Shown: in pieces, positions 59,941 through 64,000 of the stretch
Layout of the letters: each line of letters opens with the position of its first letter
Numbering within the stretch: position 1 is the stretch's first letter
Assembly (NCBI GenBank): GCA_034440615.1
Contig: JAOTOM010005185.1
Span: forward strand, 880,001-944,000
Length of the DNA: 64,000 nucleotides
Direction: 5' to 3'
Source of the DNA: Ashinkailepas kermadecensis
Lineage: Eukaryota > Arthropoda > Thecostraca > Neolepadidae
Notes under the pieces: generated by a model
Told to the model about the DNA's origin: nothing
Databases searched by the model: none
What the model saw: the letters and a program-made list of their open reading frames with translations, nothing else
Translations under genes and position numbers: made by a program

Positions 59941-60154
59941 GACCTATACAGTTGATGCACCCCTGAATCACAATAACTATACCTTCATAGATGATGTTCT
60001 TCCTCTTTTTTGTGGGGGGGGGGGGAAGTCGCATAAAGGTGAGATTCACTATTTAAAATAACCCCACTTGCTGTTGATGTGGCTGAAGTGTCAATTGTTT
60101 CAATGATATGGTAATGGATTTTGGTAAATATATAGAAGCTGCTAGGCAAATTTT

Positions 60155-60861
60155 GGGGTAAATTTTTGATAAAAGGTGTTTTGGGAATTTTGGGAATACT
60201 TTTTCAGAATATGATGTTTATGAACATGACTAAGAAGATGTGACCACTCATTTTCGGTGCTGATGCTTACTTTTCAATTTGGACGATGACGTCACATTGG
60301 TATTGTGTAATGACATCATAGGTATGGCACTGGGGCTTTGACTGGCTAATGCTACAAATGGTTCACATACCTTAATGAGATGGTCAAAGTAGCTTAACCT
60401 AAACTAACCTAACCCAACCTAACCTAATCTAACCTGCTTACTTCTTGGTTTATCATAGCTGTAATTTATATGTGCCATGAGGTTAGGTTGACTGTCTAAT
60501 GCTAGAAATGGTTCACATACCTTAATGAGATGGTCAAAGTAGCTCAACCTAACCTAACCTGCTTACCTCTTGGTTTATCATAGCTATAATTTATGTAATG
60601 CACCATGAGGTTAGGTTAGGTTAAGCTACTTCGACCATCTCATTAATGTATGTGAACCATTTGTAGCATTAGCCAGTTGTAGCCTCAGTGCCATACCTGT
60701 GACGTCATCACACCATACCGATGTGATGTCATCATTCAAATTGAAAAGTAAGTATCAGCACCAAAAATGAGTGGTTGCATCTTCTTAGTCACATTCATAA
60801 ACATCATATTCTGAAAAACAATTCCCAAAAAATCCCAAAACACCTTTTATCAAAAATTTAC
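60155..60861. repeat. Fold-back element, GGTAAATTT-end family, with TTAGG runs
   Basis: The left end GGGGTAAATTTTTGATAAAA and GGTGTTTTGGGAATTTTGGG face their reverse complements at 60815-60861. Both arms include ATGATGTTTATGAACATGAC-like and CCACTCATTTT blocks, a GATGACGTCA-like box, and TACCTTAATGAGATGGTCAA followed by TAACCTAACC runs. The CACATACCTTAATGAGATGG block occurs twice directly and once inverted. Non-coding. Confidence 0.85.
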
Positions 60862-60879
60862 AAATTTTGGGTTCTAAAT

Positions 60880-61075
60880 GGGTTTTTTTCTGGTGCTTTC
60901 TCATGTAATTTGAATGAATTTGATATTAATTTATTTAATAAATGCCAACTTTTCAAGATATAAGCAGTTCAAGATGAAGTGATTATGTCTCACTAAGTAG
61001 TTGGCTGGCCAAGCAAAGAGCATCAAATTCATTCAAATGACATTCACAAACACCAGAAAAAAACATCCCTAACAA
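60880..61075. repeat. Small inverted repeat
   Basis: GGGTTTTTTTCTGGTG and TTTGAATGAATTTGATATTA (60880-60931) face CATCAAATTCATTCAAATGA and CACCAGAAAAAAACATCCC (61021-61070). It directly follows the fold-back element at 60155-60861. Confidence 0.7.
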
Positions 61076-62379
61076 TGCAAACAGATGTGATGCCCTGTTT
61101 CCCCAACAATATATTAGGATAATGTTTGGCAGTGTACACTCAAGACAAAATTTTAACCAGGTAAAGCAGCTCAAAATGCTATTTTACAATTAACAATTAT
61201 TATTTATTCAGTGTTATAACAATATATTCAGTGTTAATTATTACAATTAACACTGGTCGAAAACAAGAAAAAAAGCACCTGAAGGTTTTTTATATAGCAC
61301 TTGTTTTTCTTTCTTTGCTTGGTGGGCCTTTCTTACTAATTTTCCACATAATAGTTTACACAGTTTATCTTAAAATGTTCATACTCAGTGAATTAACTAG
61401 GTTGCTTTCAGGTCACTTGGTGAAATTATGTGGCTCATGTTCACCTTTCTTCCTCCAATTTCTCACTCCTATGCTACCTTTTGAAGAATATGTTTGCAAA
61501 TTGACACTCTTGTGAAGACAACAACATTTGTTTTAAGAGTTGTAACTAGTATGCATGCTGCATGCATATGCACATAGGCAGTCCTGTTTATGAATGCGGA
61601 GTTAAAAGATAAACTAACACGCACTACACAATGGGATGTCAGGTATGTGCATCAATAATGTTGTTATTGCCTTCATATGTGTTGGTAGTGCCTATGCCAT
61701 GTGTTTATCTCCACCTCTCGAAGTGTTTGTGTGGGCATTCCCCTCACCAATATTGCTCAGGTTTAACATGGGACAAATGGGCATTAGCTGGAAAGGATGA
61801 CATGATGAAAAAAGCATTTGCCCCCTCCCAATCATTTTGGAAAAGTTCCACCCCTTGGTGGTGCCAAATGATTGGCAGTGCAAAATTGGCTTTTATAAAT
61901 GTCTTTGAATGTTGGTGTTTGAAGTACAATTCCTCAGACACTACCTGCAAGAAGGATTATATATAAAAGTTGTGCTACTCTGCCTTTATATTAAAGCCTC
62001 TGACACTTCCCCCACCCCTCTGCCCCTCCCCCATTACTGGGGGGCTTGGAAAGCTTGGCATCTGGCCCCATTGGAGTCAATGGTAGAGGTCCCCAGTTTC
62101 TGTTGGATTAGGCCCTGTACTTGAGGAATTTGTATGCATGCCAGTCCCTCAAAATGATATATGTATTGGCAAGCAGAACAAGAGTGCTCTCTTCACATGC
62201 CCCAAAGTCTGCTTATTGTATCCAGCTGCTTTTCAATTGAACTAGGAGCTGGCAGATAATCAATTTTTGTGTAATGTTTGATGGCAAGACATAATGAAGC
62301 AAGTCTTTTATTTCAGATTGATATTTTAAAAATCCTGGATTCAGAATGAACAGTTGAAGCATCAAACGTCAGGAAGGAA
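61076..62379. other. PNKP upstream region with a likely 5' UTR splice acceptor
   Basis: AT-rich, no upstream exon identified. A strong acceptor, CTTTTATTTCAG, ends at 62316, 64 bp before the PNKP start codon. This suggests a 5' UTR intron. Confidence 0.5.
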
Positions 62380-63900
62380 ATGCCATTTTCTAGCTGTTTC
62401 TTACGAAATGAGGATTCTCAGCAGCCTATAGAACTTCAGCTCCTTACAGGCAAGCAGTATGTTGGAAGATCACGTGAGACCAAGATCCGGGATTTGCGAT
62501 GTTCGAAGAAGCAGGTGGAGTGTCAGGTGGACTTTGATGCCGGCTGCGTCTCTGTGCGCGTGTTGGGAGCCAACGGGTCGGCAGTGCACGGGCGACTGCT
62601 GCGGACCGGCGAGACGGTCCGACTGCGGCATGGCGACCGTCTGGAGCTACTGCCCGGCCAACACAGCTTCACAGTGTGCTTCAGCCGGACTGCCACAGGC
62701 AACAGACAGCACGCGCTGGACCACGAAAGTGCTCGAAGGGAGAGCACAGAGACGCCACAGGAAGTTTGGACGTCAGCAGATAACGACGGAATATATATTT
62801 TTATGACTAAGGGGGTGAAGTCGTCGTCGAAAATAGCGGCATTCGATTTGGATGGCACCATCATCACCACGAAGTCCGGGAAGGTATTCCCCAAGGACAA
62901 GGATGATTGGCAGCTGCTCTACCCGGAGGTACCGGGGAAACTGAAGCAATTAGTGTTGCAAGGCTTCAAGGTCGTTTTCATCACTAACCAAATGGGGATC
63001 GCCAAGGGGAAGCTGAAGCCGGAGGACGTGCGGACCAAGGTGCGGAATATCGCGATGCGGCTGGCCGTGCCCTTGCAATGTCTCATCTCGCCGCATGATC
63101 GCTGGTTCCGCAAACCGAGAATCGGTATGTGGGAGTATCTCTGCAAAGAAGGGAACGGATCGTGCACGGTGGACGTGGATGCCAGCTTCTATTGCGGTGA
63201 CGCTGCCGGGCGGCTAAAAGGTTGGCTACCTGGAAGGAAAAAGGACTTCTCCTGTTCGGACCGGCTGTTCGCGCTCAACATCGGCTTGCCATTCTGTACG
63301 CCGGAGGAGCGGTTTCTCGGTCAGCCGGCCACGACCAAATACCACTTGCCTGAGTTTGACCCGCGCGCCGCCGTGAACGCGGCCAAGCAGACAACTCCGC
63401 GATCCGTCGCCAGAACGGAACAGGAGGTGGTGGTGCTGGTAGGCCCCCCAGGATCTGGCAAGAGTTACGTGACCCGCACACTGCTGTTACCGGCCGGCTA
63501 CGTGGCGGCCAACCGCGACACGCTCAAGTCATGGCAGAAGTGCGTCCAGTTGGTCGAGGAGGCGGTGAAGCAAGGGAAATGTGCCGCGGTAGACAACACC
63601 AACGGAGACCGACAGGGGCGGGCGCGCTACCTCCAGCTGGGCAGTCGGCTCGGCGTTCCGGTGCGCTGTCTCTGGATGGAGACTTCGCTAGCGCAGGCAA
63701 AACACAACAACAAGTTCCGCGAGCTGACCGATCCCGGTCACCAGCACGTCGGCGACATGGTGATCAACATGTTCAACTCCCGCTTCGAAGAGCCGTCAAC
63801 TGACGAGGGTTTCTCAGAGATCACCCGACTCGCCTGCACGCCCACCTTCTCGGATAACGAGTTGGAGCGACTCTACTCGCTCTACCTCGCCGAGAAGTGA
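62380..63900 (+). CDS. PNKP: Bifunctional polynucleotide phosphatase/kinase
   Basis: One exon of 1521 nt, 506 residues (human 521), from ATG at 62380 to TGA. Residues about 1-105 form the FHA domain (GRSRETKIRDLRCSKKQVE at 29-47), which binds phosphorylated XRCC1/XRCC4-type partners. Residues about 150-330 are the HAD phosphatase, with DLDGT at 156-160 holding the nucleophile, then ITTKSGKVFP, FITNQMGI at 200-207, and YCGDAAGR with GRKKDFSCSDRLFALNIGLP. Residues about 348-506 are the kinase: P-loop GPPGSGKS at 355-362, VAANRDTLKSWQKCV and VDNTN at 404-408. The enzyme removes 3' phosphate and adds 5' phosphate at broken DNA ends. All key residues are present and no frame break is seen. The first ATG follows a splice acceptor at 62316, so the gene probably has a non-coding first exon. 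Confidence 0.97.
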   Translation: MPFSSCFLRNEDSQQPIELQLLTGKQYVGRSRETKIRDLRCSKKQVECQVDFDAGCVSVRVLGANGSAVHGRLLRTGETVRLRHGDRLELLPGQHSFTVCFSRTATGNRQHALDHESARRESTETPQEVWTSADNDGIYIFMTKGVKSSSKIAAFDLDGTIITTKSGKVFPKDKDDWQLLYPEVPGKLKQLVLQGFKVVFITNQMGIAKGKLKPEDVRTKVRNIAMRLAVPLQCLISPHDRWFRKPRIGMWEYLCKEGNGSCTVDVDASFYCGDAAGRLKGWLPGRKKDFSCSDRLFALNIGLPFCTPEERFLGQPATTKYHLPEFDPRAAVNAAKQTTPRSVARTEQEVVVLVGPPGSGKSYVTRTLLLPAGYVAANRDTLKSWQKCVQLVEEAVKQGKCAAVDNTNGDRQGRARYLQLGSRLGVPVRCLWMETSLAQAKHNNKFRELTDPGHQHVGDMVINMFNSRFEEPSTDEGFSEITRLACTPTFSDNELERLYSLYLAEK

Positions 63901-64000
63901 TGTCTCGTGCGGAAACGGATGGGAAAATGTGCAGTGCCGTTCCTACCTGCCCTGACCCGACCCTGACAATATTGTTCGGATAGGCATGGCTGCCATGGTT
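63901..64000. other. Start of PNKP 3' UTR
   Basis: No polyadenylation signal is visible before the window ends. Confidence 0.6.

Overview
The window is nuclear DNA of an invertebrate animal, most likely an arthropod and perhaps a crustacean. Every recognisable protein is a metazoan housekeeping or ciliary gene with spliceosomal introns. The exons are GC-rich and rich in G/C at third positions, while the DNA between genes is AT-rich. Short runs of the pentamer TTAGG, the usual arthropod telomere unit, are scattered inside dispersed repeats. The species assignment is inference only.

Gene layout. A lone thiopurine S-methyltransferase-like exon lies on the minus strand (6044-6219). A compact plus-strand cluster follows: GEMIN7 (21331-22075), PSMG3 (23552-24531) and GPN2 (24847-28254). 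Next come a nine-exon minus-strand LRRC49 gene (31296-45078) and a 5.5 kb single-exon minus-strand gene for a large, mostly disordered protein of unknown family with a tandem array of SUMO-interaction-like motifs (46497-52013). The last gene is PNKP on the plus strand, with its whole coding sequence in one exon (62380-63900). The spliced models of GEMIN7, PSMG3, GPN2 and LRRC49 were worked out by hand; each keeps frame across all junctions and ends in one stop codon.

How the genes work. The three clustered genes all encode assembly factors: the SMN complex for snRNPs, the proteasome alpha ring, and RNA polymerase II. LRRC49 is a subunit of the tubulin polyglutamylase complex. PNKP repairs DNA strand-break ends. 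Nothing in the sequence shows that they act together; the neighbourhood may be accidental.

The rest is repeat-rich. It holds two tRNA-headed SINEs with a shared body but different heads, two other tRNA-like pieces, a broken Ty3/gypsy gag-protease remnant, a LINE 3' fragment, and many minisatellites (periods about 24, 33, 58, 60, 65, 75, 80-106 and 153 bp). It also holds a striking set of fold-back elements: a dispersed family with GGTAAATTT ends and internal TTAGG runs (9.4-10.7, 58.2-59.2 and 60.2-60.9 kb), a 412 bp palindrome with a flanking direct repeat (40.45 kb), and a 1.56 kb fold-back whose arms are tandem 153 bp units. Each of those units carries a perfect or one-mismatch DR1 nuclear-receptor half-site pair. 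No intact virus, CRISPR array or operon-like system is present; the repeats are the most novel content.
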